DNA of 64,000 nt from Parvimonas sp000223315 (GTDB lineage Bacteria; Bacillota; Clostridia; Tissierellales; Peptoniphilaceae). A program made the position numbers and the translations under genes. The stretch lies in assembly GCA_050262155.1 (NCBI GenBank), contig CP189843.1, forward strand, positions 992,001 through 1,056,000. Direction: 5' to 3'. The notes beneath the pieces are model-generated. The model saw only the letters and a list, made by a program, of their open reading frames with translations. It was not told where the DNA came from and made no database searches. Below, one piece after another: positions 50,005 to 60,641 of the stretch (positions within the stretch are counted from its first letter, which is position 1; each line of letters begins with the position of its first letter).

Positions 50005-50452
50005 CTAAAATTCTTTTTGTAAATATTCCATAAAAGATTTTATATCTCTAAAATCTTTATATACTGCAGCAAAGCGAACATAAGAAACCTCATCAAGTGA
50101 TTTTAGATATTTTAAAACCAGCTCTCCAATCTGAGTAGATTTTATTTCATTTTTGTAGTTTTGTCTAATATCTTTTTCAATATATCTATATAACATCCTC
50201 TATCTCTTTATCTTGAATATTTCTTTTTTCACAGCATTTTTTTATTCCTGCAAAAACCTTATTTCTAGAGAAAATTTGTTTTGATCCATCCTTTTTTAAT
50301 ACAAATATTACAAATTCAGGCATTTTTTCATAAGTGGTAAATTTGTAATTACATGTTTCACAAACTCTTCTTCTCTTTACATAAGTTTTATCATTTGAAT
50401 TTCTGGAATCTAAAACTCTTGTAGTTTCTGCTCCACAATTAGGACATTTCAT
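50005..50452 (-). CDS. nrdR: Transcriptional repressor NrdR, frameshifted
   Basis: NrdR represses ribonucleotide reductase genes in response to dATP. The N-terminal piece has the zinc ribbon (MKCPNCGAET and RRVCETCNYKF) and the start of the ATP-cone (FVIFVLKKDGSKQIFSRNK). The C-terminal piece continues the ATP-cone with RYIEKDIRQNYKNEIKSTQI and VRFAAVYKDFRDIKSF. One base near 50190 is out of place. The whole is about 149 residues, the usual length. The ATG at 50452 overlaps the end of ftsZ. The zinc ribbon and ATP-cone make the assignment certain despite the break. Confidence 0.92.
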
Positions 50453-51506
50453 TATCTTAAGAAACTTGGAATATCTAAATCTAATCCGTCATCTTTTTTA
50501 TCTGATGAAGGTTTTTTTTCATAGCTTGATAGCTTTCTTATTCCTCCGGCAACTAGTGGATCAAAGCCTGTTGCTATAACAGTAATCTTGATATTATCCC
50601 CAAGTGATTCATCAACTCCTGTACCGAAAATAACATTAGCATCTCCATCAATAGCTTCTCTAATTAATTCTGCAGCTTCATGTGCTTCAAAAAGACCAAC
50701 ATTTGCAGCTGTAACATTAAGAAGAACCGCTCTTGCACCATCAATAGAAGTTTCAAGTAATGGACTGTTAATTGCCATTTTAGCAGCATCAATTGCTCTG
50801 TTTTCTCCACTTGCTATACCAATACCCATATGAGCAACTCCTTGATCTTGCATTACTGATTTAACATCTGCAAAATCCAAGTTAATTATACTTGGAACAG
50901 CAATTAAATCGGAAATACCTTGAATACCGTTCATTAAAACTTCATCAGCCATAGCAAATGCTTCCAACATAGTTGTTCTCTTTTCAGAAATTTGAATTAA
51001 TTTATCATTTGGAATAGTAATTAGTGTATCAACTTTTTCTTTAAGTGCTTCAATACCTTGTTCAGCTTGAATAGCTCTTTTTCTTCCTTCAAAAGTGAAT
51101 GGCTTAGTAACCACACCTACAGTTAAAATTCCCATTTCTTTTGCAATACCTGCAACAATAGGAGCAGCACCTGTACCAGTCCGCCACCCATACCGGCAGT
51201 TACAAATACCATATCAGTTCCTTCAAGAGCTTTCATTATTTCTTCTTTACTTTCTTCTGCAGCTTTTTCTCCAACAGATGGATTTGCACCTGCTCCAAGA
51301 CCTCTTGTTAATTTTTCTCCTATTTGAATTTTTGTTTCTATATCAATAGAATTTAAAATTTGTCTATCTGTATTTACAGCTACAAAATCAACTCCTCTTA
51401 GTCCGCATTGTTTCATTCTTGAAATAGCGTTGTTTCCACCGCCACCAATACCGAAAACTTTGATTTTAGCTAAATCATTTCCATATACTTCCATCTCAAA
51501 TGCCAT
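50452..51506 (-). CDS. ftsZ: Cell division protein FtsZ, frameshifted
   Basis: FtsZ is the tubulin-like GTPase that forms the division ring. The N-terminal piece carries IKVFGIGGGGNNAISRM and FVAVNTDRQILN. The GTP-binding signature is broken at about 51182, where one A is missing: the read GGCGGACTGG should be GGCGGAACTGG, restoring GMGGGTGTGAAPIVAG. The second piece has NGIQGISDLI, DQGVAHMGIGIASGENRA and ends in the conserved tail DIPSFLR, which binds partner proteins. The linker before that tail is short. Total about 351 residues. An essential gene cannot be broken like this in a living cell, so the break is a sequence error. Confidence 0.95.
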
Positions 51507-51573
51507 TATTATTTCCTCCTATATAGTTTTATACTTAATTTTTTAGGTAACCAATGTTATTATACTAAATTTT

Positions 51574-53198
51574 TTAATAAATTTCTACTATTTTTTTTTT
51601 TACAATTATTGGATTTTCTCCAACATTTAGTATAATTTCTGTTGCATTTATTCCTTCTAATTGAATTTTCTTAATTAAAATCCAATATAATTTGTGTTTT
51701 CTTTGCATAGTCTTTTAAATCTCCAAATGTAACTTTTAAAGAATTTTTAAATTCTAGAATTATTTCTTGATCATTTGTAAAATCAATACTAGCAATATCA
51801 AAATAATATTCTTTAGTCAAAATATCTAATAAGAATTTAACCTTCGTCTCGTCTGTAGAAAAATCTTCCCCTACTTTTAATCCTGTTTCGGTAATTCCTT
51901 TTAATTGAGCTCCTGATGCTTTTGAATTATCAGTCGCTAGTTCTTTAACTTTACCATAGTTATCGATAGTAGTTAGTCCACTTGCAGTATTTATATATGC
52001 ACTTACAAAATTTTCTTTAACTTCTATCTCTATTATATTAGGATAATTTTTTGTTACCTTTACATCTTCGATATTTGGAAGTTCTTTTAAATTTTTCTTG
52101 ATTTTACTTGAAGACGCTAAGAATATATTATCTCCAACACTTATTCCGCTTTTACCAATTAATAATTCTTTTTCATTAGCAAGTTACCAACTACATTTAT
52201 ATAATCAATTTTAAATAAATCATGAGTCAATCCGAAATATACAGTTATTGCTGCACAGGCTAATAAAAACGCTAATAAAAATTTAAAGAATATTCTAAAT
52301 CCTCTTCTCTTTTTCTTCTTTCTGCCTTTTTTATCTATATAATATTCTTCATCGTCATAATCTTCATCTTCCAATTCATCTGTAGTATCTACTAAATTGT
52401 TATGATAATTTGATTTTTGACTAATATTTTCATATCCCGATTGAACTACTATAGTTTGATCTTCTAAACTTCCGAAATCATCGTCTTCTTCCAAATCATC
52501 AAAAGAATTTACAACTCCTTCTTTTTCAAATAAAGAATCGTAATTTCCCTCTTTACTCAACTCTTCTTCATTTGATATACTATACTGATTAAAAATTGAT
52601 TCTTCATCATTTATATTCTCATTAGAATCTTCCTCTTGATTAATTTCAACTAATTGCGGTTCTTTTGATTCTTCTATAGATTTTATTTCTTCCACAGATA
52701 CAATATTTTTCTCAGAATCTAAACTTCCAAAATCATCATCTTCCTCTTCTTCAGAGTCAATGTTTTCAATTTCTTCTTTTTTAGATTCAGGTAAAGATTC
52801 TTCCAAAATTGTTTCATCTTCTAATTTATCTAATTTATCATCAGTCAAAATTTCTTCTGAAATTATTTCATCTTTTATATCACTTATAGATATTTCTTCT
52901 GGTTTTTTTCTTCTTCATCTATTATTTCATCTTTAAGCTCTTGAACAACCTCATCTTCTATGATATCATTTGAAGAAATATTCTCATCGTTTATACTTTC
53001 AGAAGAAGGATGTTCTTTCTCATAATTCATTTTTTCAAAATCTACACTTTTAAATTCCTCAAAAAATGATTCGTCTAAAGTGTCATTTCTAGACTTCAAG
53101 CTGTCATATTCATAAAATTCATCATGTGTTGAACTGATTTCATCCGTTCTCTTTTTTACAAATATTTTAGGTTTTTTTCCTTTGTTATTATTAGACAT
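51574..53198 (-). CDS. divIB: Cell division protein DivIB/FtsQ with long acidic N-terminal extension, frameshifted
   Basis: Three pieces belong together. The first (MSNNNKGKKPK onward) and second form a 330-residue cytoplasmic part rich in Glu, Asp and Ser, with the motif EDDDFGSL twice. A basic stretch KKGRKKKKRRGF and one membrane helix (FFKFLLAFLLACAAITVYF) follow, then the POTRA domain FKIDYINVVGN and the beta domain with GLTTIDNYGKVKELA. Frame breaks lie near 52905, 52180 and 51680. About 540 residues, against roughly 250-400 for most DivIB. It follows murG and precedes ftsZ, the usual place. It helps hold the divisome outside the membrane. Confidence 0.82.
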
Positions 53199-53200
53199 AT

Positions 53201-54310
53201 TTATCTCCCTTTAAATTTATCATAAAATATTGAAACAAAATCATTTACCGCATTAGGTGTTGCAAATTTTTTTGCATTTTCTTTCATTTGTTCAAGTTTA
53301 TTATTATCAAAAATTATTTTTTCTATGTTTTCCCATAACAAATCTGAATTTAACTCTCTCTCCAGTATAAGCTCGGCTGCCCCAATTTCTTTATATGCCC
53401 TTGCATTAAATTCTTGATGATTTTCGGTAGTATATGCTTTTGGTATTAAAATACTCGCCAAACCTATCTTTGATATCTCAGCTAAAGTTATCGCTCCGGA
53501 GCTGGTAATAACTAAATCGGAAACTCCATAAGCTTTATCCATCTCAATCATATAAGGTAGAATTTTTACGTTCTCACCAATTTTGATATCTTTATTCTTT
53601 ATATCTTCTAAAAATTTATCATAATTACTTTTTCCGGTTACATGAATTAGAGAAATTTCATTATTTTCATAAAATTCATCTAATATTCCAATTATAGCTT
53701 TATTAAGTTCTTCACTTCCATTACTTCCCCCAAAAGAAAAAATATTTTTGGAATTTTCATCCAGTTTAAAAAACTTTAAGGCTTCTTTTCTATCTAAATT
53801 TTGAAATCTATTCCTAATAGGATTCCCCGTAACAATACATTTTTCATTATTTTTAAAAAATTTAATTGATTCTTTGAAAGTAACTGCCATTGAATCAACA
53901 TATCTTGATAGGATTCTATTTGTAATTCCGGGATAACTATTTTGTTCATGAAAAATTGTATAAATACCAAGTTTATGTGCTTTATATAAAACAGGACCCG
54001 TTACAAAACCGCCGGTTCCTATAACAACATCAGGTTTAAATTCTTTTAATATTCTCTTTGCTTGAGATAATCCTTTCAGCAAAACAAAAATTGATTTAAA
54101 AAATTTCTTATTAATCTTTCTGGGAAGTCCCATAACTTCTATTGATTTATAATCTATATTTAAGCTTGGAATTAACTCGCTTTCCATACTGTTTTTAGAA
54201 CCTATGTATAAAATTTCAGTATTTTCATCTCTTCTTTTTAATTCTTCAATTATTGCAACGGCAGGATATATATGTCCTCCTGTCCCACCGCCAGTTATTA
54301 CAACCTTCAT
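53201..54310 (-). CDS. murG: UDP-N-acetylglucosamine-lipid I transferase MurG
   Basis: The enzyme adds GlcNAc to lipid I to make lipid II at the inner membrane face. The 369-residue protein is intact. Motifs are the N-terminal GGGTGGHIYPAVAI, VIGTGGFVTGPVLYKA, IFHEQNSYPGITNRI, FSFGGSNGSEELNKAI, and the donor-binding TSSGAITLAEISKIGLASIL with PKAYTTENHQEFNA. It begins at the ATG at 54310, 2 bases after the ftsW stop, and is followed by divIB after 2 bases. It is one of few intact genes in this stretch. Confidence 0.96.
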   Translation of the reverse strand: MKVVITGGGTGGHIYPAVAIIEELKRRDENTEILYIGSKNSMESELIPSLNIDYKSIEVMGLPRKINKKFFKSIFVLLKGLSQAKRILKEFKPDVVIGTGGFVTGPVLYKAHKLGIYTIFHEQNSYPGITNRILSRYVDSMAVTFKESIKFFKNNEKCIVTGNPIRNRFQNLDRKEALKFFKLDENSKNIFSFGGSNGSEELNKAIIGILDEFYENNEISLIHVTGKSNYDKFLEDIKNKDIKIGENVKILPYMIEMDKAYGVSDLVITSSGAITLAEISKIGLASILIPKAYTTENHQEFNARAYKEIGAAELILERELNSDLLWENIEKIIFDNNKLEQMKENAKKFATPNAVNDFVSIFYDKFKGR

Positions 54311-54311
54311 A

Positions 54312-55415
54312 TTATCTCCCTTTTACATCATATCTGGCAATACTTAAAATAATTCCAATCATTATTGAAGTCATAACTAAAGAAGATCCCCCATAACTTA
54401 CAAAAGGTAAAGTTACTCCTGTAGGAGGAATCGTCCCCGTAGCAGTTCCTATATTAACTAATGTTTGCAATCCAATTGAGAATGTTATTCCCAGTATTAC
54501 CATCTTTCCATATAAATTTTTAACATTTCTTGAAATCATAATTCCCAGATATGCCAAATATATATATACTCCGATTAAAAAAACAGAGCCGATAAATCCA
54601 AATTCTTCTGATATTGTTGCAAAAATAAAATCATTATGCGCTTCAGATAAAGTATATTTTTGTCTTCCGTTTCCAAACCAACGCCCCAAATAGAGCCATT
54701 TGTTATAGCAAAAAGTGATTTTATTAATTGCCAAGATTTTGAATCTCTATATTTTAACGGATCAATAAACGCCTGAATTCTACTAGTTCTGCTATATCCG
54801 GATTTTAACATATATACAGCAGCAAAACTTGCAATTGAAATTCCCAGTCCGGAAAACATTATTGCCTTTTTATCCATACCGGCAATTATATACATAGCGG
54901 TTAAAGTTCCAATTATTATCAATGTATTGGAAAGGTCAGGTTGAATCATAACTGAAAATGCTGCAATTCCCGCTATCATTAAATATTTAAAAAATACATT
55001 TTTAAAAGTAAAATTCTTTTTATATTTATCGATAACATATGCCATCATCATTATAGAAGCAATTTTCATAAAGTCAGAAGGCATAAATGTTAAACCGCCA
55101 ATTCCAACCCATCTTCTAGCATTATAAATATTGATTCCTAATGGAGAATATACTGTAAATCCTAAAATAAATGCAAAATATAAAAAAATTCTTACTTTGC
55201 TTTCTAAATTTTAAAATATTTATATGTGAAACTAAGAAAATAAATATAATGGATAAACCTACAAATATTATATGTTTTCTTATTATATCTACTTCATTTC
55301 CCTTTAGTCTATAGCTATATGGCCAACTTGTACTAAATACCATTATACTTCCAAAAAGAAGTAAAAACATAACAATTATGACTAATTTTTTAGCATATTT
55401 ATCAAATTTAATCAT
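54312..55415 (-). CDS. ftsW: SEDS glycosyltransferase FtsW, frameshifted
   Basis: Three pieces form one SEDS-family protein of about 367 residues, which polymerises lipid II with the partner PBP. Motifs are MVFSTSWPYSY at the N-terminus, RRWVGIGGLTFMPSDFMKIA across the first join, FSVMIQPDLSNTLI, then SRTSRIQAFIDPLKYRDSKS, and RQKYTLSEAHNDFIFATISE before the last helices with LPFVSYGGSSLV. Frame breaks are near 55200 and 54690. The start overlaps the last base of murD. It is co-transcribed with the PBP (57754-60178), its expected functional partner. Confidence 0.92.
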
Positions 55416-56751
55416 TATAATTCATTTACCAACTTCTTAAATAAATTTCCTCTTTCTTCATAATTTTTGAACATATCCCAACTTGCAGAAGCAGGAGAAA
55501 GTAATACATTATCTCCAATTTCAGCAATTTCAAAAGATTTTTCAACAACTTCTCTATAATCATCAACTATTATATTATTATCAAATCCATTTTTCTTCGC
55601 AGTATCATAAAATTTATACTTTGTATCTCCAACTAATATTAAAGCTTTTACTTTCCCATTAAAACAATTAAACACAATGGGTTAAAATCAACGTGTTTGT
55701 CATATCCTCCCAGTATTAGTATAATAGGTTTTTCTAATGCTTCAACTGCCTTTATAGTCGAATCTACATTTGTTCCTTTTGAATCGTTATAAAATTTTAT
55801 ACCATTTAATTCTCTAACAAATTCAATTCTATGTTCAACACCGGCAAAATTTTTACACGCAAAAATAATAGTATCTAAATCTATACCATAATTATAACAG
55901 ATTGCAACAGAAATTAAAACATTTTGTGCATTATGTCTTCCTAAAATTTTTAAATCTTTCATTGAAAAAATCTTTTTATCATTATGATAAAAAGCATCTT
56001 CACTAAAATAAAAATCTGCATTTTTATTTTTTAATGAAATTTTTGTAACATTTGTATTTGTTACAACTAATTTACCTAAAATTTCATCATCAATATTTAA
56101 AATAAGATTGTCATTTTTATCCATATTTTTAAATATTTTTAATTTATCTTCTATATAATTTTCAAAACTTCCATGCCAGTCAATATGATCCGGAGTTATA
56201 TTTCCAATAGATGCAATTAATGGTTTAAAATTCTTAATATTATGTAATTGAAAACTACTAACTTCTATAATATTTACAGTTTCGTCATCTGAATTGAAAA
56301 TTTCCCAAAGCATTCCTATTCCAATATTCCCGACAACTTTTGATTTTATATTTGCAGTTTTAAAAATTTCACCAACCAAACTTGTTGTAGTAGTTTTTTC
56401 CATTAGTACCGGTAATTGCAATAATTTTTCTTTTTGGAAATAGAGTATAAGCTAATTCCAAGTCTGTATATATTGGAACTTTTTTATTTAAAAAATATTC
56501 AATTATCTCATTGGATGGTTTAATTCCCGGACTTTTTACTACAAAATCAAAATCATAATCTTTATAATTTTTTATAAAATTATAGTCAAAATCAAAATCT
56601 TTTATTTCTTCAAAAACTCTTTGCAATTCTGATTTTTCTTTATCATCATAACAATACACCTCAGCTTTTAGAAAAAACTGAGAGTTTTTATAGTTGAAAT
56701 CCCGGACAATCCTAATCCTATAACCAAAACTTTTTTATCTACTATTTCCAT
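55415..56751 (-). CDS. murD: UDP-N-acetylmuramoylalanine-D-glutamate ligase MurD, frameshifted
   Basis: The enzyme adds D-glutamate to the peptidoglycan precursor in the cytosol. The ATG at 56751 begins MEIVDKKVLVIGLGLSGIS, the nucleotide-like fold. The ATP-binding motif IAITGTNGK is followed by a break at 56394-56399, where six A should be five, giving TTTTSLVGEIF. Later motifs are ASIGNITPDHIDWHGSFENY, GRHNAQNVLISVA and FYNDSKGTNVDST. Breaks are near 56670, 56397 and 55675. About 445 residues after correction. It ends by overlapping the ftsW start codon. Confidence 0.92.
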
Positions 56752-56763
56752 AAAATACTCCTA

Positions 56764-57737
56764 TTAAATATTAAAAAACAAATATACTGATATTATTGTC
56801 AATATCCCACTAATTACAGCAAAGGATGTTACAATTTGTGGTTCCTTATACCCTTTTAATTCATAATGATGATGGATAGGGCTCATCAAGAAAACTCTCT
56901 TTTTATTCCTAGTTTTATAACTAACAACCTGAATAATAACAGATAATGCTTCTATAACATAAATTCCGCCAATAATTGGCAAGTAGAAAATCATCCCATT
57001 TAATATACATATTGTTGCTATTGCACCACCTAAAGCCATTGAACCGGTATCTCCCATAAATACTCTAGCAGGATATGAGTTAAACATAACAAAACCCATT
57101 AAGCTTGCCATAAATACTAAAGAAAACACTCCAACGCTTGGAAATCTTGAAGAACTTATTAGTCCAAGTCCTAAAAACACGGAATTGATACTGAAGAAGA
57201 AAGCCCATCCAATCCATCAGTTAAATTTGTCGCATTTGCAGTTCCAATCATTACAAAAACTAATATTGGATAAATAAACCAACCAAAATTTACCGGATCT
57301 TTTACAAAAGGAATCAATTGGTATCTTAAATCTGTTCCTACAACTTTTTCTATAAAAATTATTACAATAATACTTATTATAAATTGAATAATTAATTTTT
57401 TTGAATTTCTGTAAGTCCTAAAGATCTTTTCATAACGAGTTTGAAAAAGTCATCCAAAAAACCAATAAGTGTAAAGCCTAACATTCCAATTAATACAGCA
57501 AATACTTCTCTAGAAAAATTACCTAAGAAAAATGTTGTAAGTATTATGGCAATTACAAAAAACACTCCCCCCATAGTTGGTGTTCCGGCTTTAGATAGAT
57601 GACTTTGAGGACCATCATCTCTTATATTTTGACCAAGTTTAAATTTTCTTAGATATGGAATTGAAAATTTTGCTATAAATAATTGTTAGAAAAAAACCAA
57701 GCAAAATACTACAAATTGTAAATCTTGATATACTCAT
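56764..57737 (-). CDS. mraY: Phospho-N-acetylmuramoyl-pentapeptide transferase MraY, frameshifted
   Basis: MraY makes lipid I at the membrane. The ATG at 57737 (AGGAGATGATAAA in front) begins MSISRFTICSILLGF. After a first break near 57685 come GQNIRDDGPQSHLSKAGTPT and MGGV, the substrate-binding signature. LIGFLDDFFKLV carries the catalytic Asp pair. A break in an A-run near 57396 and another near 57181 precede FNSYPARVFMGDTGSMALGG and SPIHHHYELKGYKE with the conserved HHH. About 324 residues, ten membrane helices, normal length. It lies between the PBP and murD. Confidence 0.92.
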
Positions 57738-57753
57738 TTTATCATCTCCTAAA

Positions 57754-60178
57754 TTAATCTTCAAATGTTAGAACTATTTCTTCATCTTTTGAAATATAAC
57801 TTCCTATTTGTTTGTTTGAAGATACAAATTTTCCTTTACCTCCGGAAGTTTTATATTTGTACCCCATCTTATTTACTACATTCATAGCTTGTTGATAAGA
57901 CATATTTGAAAAATCAACAACTAATAATTTTTCATTTTCATCATCAGAAACGGTCAAATTAACCGTACTTCCTTCAACTAATCTCTTTTCAGGTTCTTCA
58001 CTTTGTCCGGTAACAACAGATTTTGAAGAACCGGAACCTTCTACACTATAATTTAAATATTGTCCTTTTAAAAGTTCTGATGCATATTCCAAAGTAAGAC
58101 CTCTAACATCTGGAACTTTTGTCTTTCTTACTATACCATTTTCATCATTACTATTTGTAATTTGCTTGTAGTCACTATTTCTTCAGCAAGTTTTTTTGCT
58201 AGTGGAGAACATACGCTACTACCACCAGTATTAGCCTTAGGCTCGTCAAAAACAATCAAAATACTATATTTTGGATTATCGATAGGAAATGTAATATATA
58301 ATGAAGCAACTGTCTTTTGATCATCATACTTACCATTTACCGCTTTAATTGTAGTTCCTGACTTTCCCCCAATTCTCACTTTATTAGAATAGACTTTATT
58401 AGCAATACCATCAGTTACACCATGTTCCATTAAAACTCTCATTTTATCACTTGTTTCTTTCGAAATAATTTGATTTTTAACAATAGCTTCATTATCTTTT
58501 ATTTTAATTTTTCCTTCAGAATCTTTCTCAACATTCTTAATACTGATTTGCGGTTCTAATAAATATCCTCCATTTACGACAGCATTTGCCGCTGTAATCA
58601 TCTGAATAGGAGTAACAGAAATACCATGTCCATAACTCATTGTTGCAAGTTCGGCAGCACCTATATCCGATAATGATTTTGGTGTTTGTCCAACAGACTC
58701 TCCAGGTAAATTAATTCCTGTTTTATTACCAAAACCAAATCCATTTATATATCTAAAAAACTTTTCTTTACCCAAATGTCTAACCATTTGTACAAAAGCA
58801 GGGTTACAACTGTTATCTAGTGCCTCAGTAAAAGTCTCTTTCCCATGTGGATTTTGCCAGTTAAAACATCTAAGTGTAATTCCCGGAATATCTTTAATAA
58901 ATCCGTTACAATAAAAAGTAGAATCTAAAGTATCTGTATTTTCTTCCAATGATGAAGATGCTGTTATAAGTTTAAATACAGATCCCGGTTCATAAGTATC
59001 ACTTACCGCCGGATTTCTCCACATAGAAAATATTCTTTCTAATCGTTCTTTTTCTTCTAAACTGTCAAATTCTTTAACTGTATCATTATCGAGAGGGACT
59101 GTCGGATTATTTGTATCATATTTTGGAAAACTATCCATAGCTACAATATCTCCATTCGTTACATCTGATATACAATAACAGTCATTTTAAGCGGTTTTTC
59201 TTTTTCAAAATATTGTTGACCATATTCTGAAACATATTTTTGGATTGTACTATCTATAGTTAGATATAAATCTTTTCCATCTTTTGCTTCAATAACATCT
59301 TCTACAGACTTATTTAAATTTTCTCTTATAACTCTTTTAGAGCCATTTGTTCCGGAAAGAGTCTCGTTAAGTGAATTTTCAACTCCACTTTGACCTCCAT
59401 TTTCACTTGTATGACCAAGTACAAAAGGGGCTAAAGTTCCATCTATATAATTTCTACTCTGTTCTATTTCAACACTAATTATGGAAGAATTTATTTCTTT
59501 AATTTCTTTTGCCAATTCAGGACTTATACTTTTTTTTATTCTAAAGTTAGTACCTCTATCCGCTCTATCAAATACTTTTTTCTTATCAAGCTCAAGCACT
59601 GAAAAAATTTCATCTAATTTTTTCTCTTCCGCCTCTCTGGCTTTTTGAGTATAAAGTTTAAATTTATCATATTCTAATACTGAAAAATACACTTCTTTAT
59701 TATTAGTAACACTAACAATAAGAGAATTTTTAGACTTAACAGTTGCATTCTGTTCTTCAGTAATATCTTTCTTTATCAACAAATTATTATATTGATCTGC
59801 TTTTTCAAATATTTCTTCTTTATTCAACTGTAGTATATCAAAGATTTTATCTAATTTCTTTGTTTCTACATCTTTAAGTTTCGAATTAGATTTTTTATAA
59901 CGATTATAATCAAAAGTAGAAAAATATCCGTTATATACGCTTATACTCTTTGCTAATGTATTTCCATTTCTATCAAAAATTGAACCTCTTTTAGCCTCAA
60001 GTGAAGTATAACTTACTGAATCTTTAAATTGTTCAATACTATATTTATTATTTGAATATAATTGTAAATATGCCAATTTAAAAATTATAGTGCTAAAAAG
60101 TATTATAAAAATAAAAAATAAAACAGCCGAACGAGAAGAGACTGTTTTATTTTTAATACTATATTTCTTATTTTTCAT
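57754..60178 (-). CDS. Division penicillin-binding protein with two PASTA domains (FtsI/SpoVD type) and duplicated N-terminal module, frameshifted
   Basis: About 808 residues from the ATG at 60178. A membrane helix (SAVLFFIFIILFSTIIFKLA) is followed by RGSIFDRNGNTLAKS, then two copies of a 73-residue module (residues about 85-157 and 164-236; YFS...KKLDxIF...IKK). The transpeptidase has catalytic Ser in EPGSVFKLITA, DNSCNPAF (SxN) and GGKSGTTIK (KSGT). Two PASTA domains end the protein. Frame breaks lie near 59155 and 58150. It cross-links peptidoglycan at the septum, probably with FtsW. It is longer than most relatives because of the module duplication. Confidence 0.9.
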
Positions 60179-60203
60179 TTAAACTCCCCTTGTCTAAGTT
60201 TAA

Positions 60204-60240
60204 TAAGAACCCCACCCTTCTCCCGGGTGCTAGGGAACCT
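60204..60240 (-). other. GC-rich hairpin element between ftsL and the PBP gene
   Basis: On the minus strand, CACCC and GGGTG pair around a GGGAGAA loop. An outer CCC/GGG segment continues the stem after a TAG bulge, and weaker pairs extend it. About 60% G+C in a genome near 30% is striking. It lies in the 84-bp gap 26 bp before the PBP start codon. It does not end in a T-run, so it is not a simple terminator. Confidence 0.5.
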
Positions 60241-60262
60241 TGTTATTTCACAATAAAATAAA

Positions 60263-60628
60263 TTAATCAATCTTATCCAAATATTTAACTTGTTCCTTTT
60301 TAGGAAAATCCATATTATAATTAAGTCTTGCAAGCTTTGCAATTCTATCAACAGATTTATAAGGCTCAAGTTTCATATTATAATCATCTCTTTCAGTTTC
60401 TAACGAGCGAATTTCAGAGTTTAGTGTATTTATTATTCTATTTTGTTGAGCAATATTTAGATATCCATATAAAATTACTACACTAAAAACTAATGTAATA
60501 AAAGTGAATATAAAAAGTGTAATATTTTTATATAAACTGGATTCTCTGGTAATTCCGTAGGCTTTTGTATTTTGCTCTGAAATTCTCTCGCCTGAAACAT
60601 TAATATATTTTACTTGAGCCGTGCTCAT
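60263..60628 (-). CDS. ftsL: Cell division protein FtsL
   Basis: The 121-residue protein runs from the ATG at 60628 (GGAGG 9 bases upstream). A cytoplasmic N-terminus of about 35 residues leads to one membrane helix (NITLFIFTFITLVFSVVILY), then an extracellular coiled coil (RIINTLNSEIRSLETERDDY) ending in IAKLARLNYNMDFPKKEQV, like the A...LG....... end of FtsL. FtsL binds DivIB and DivIC and activates septal synthesis. Such proteins are poorly conserved; position between rsmH and the PBP supports the call strongly. Confidence 0.87.
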   Translation of the reverse strand: MSTAQVKYINVSGERISEQNTKAYGITRESSLYKNITLFIFTFITLVFSVVILYGYLNIAQQNRIINTLNSEIRSLETERDDYNMKLEPYKSVDRIAKLARLNYNMDFPKKEQVKYLDKID

Positions 60629-60641
60629 ATAAATCATCCTC

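Noticed and set aside
60175..60369. A 64-codon open frame overlapping ftsL and the gap after it
   Set aside because: It is out of frame with ftsL and spans the GC-rich hairpin. The family match belongs to ftsL.
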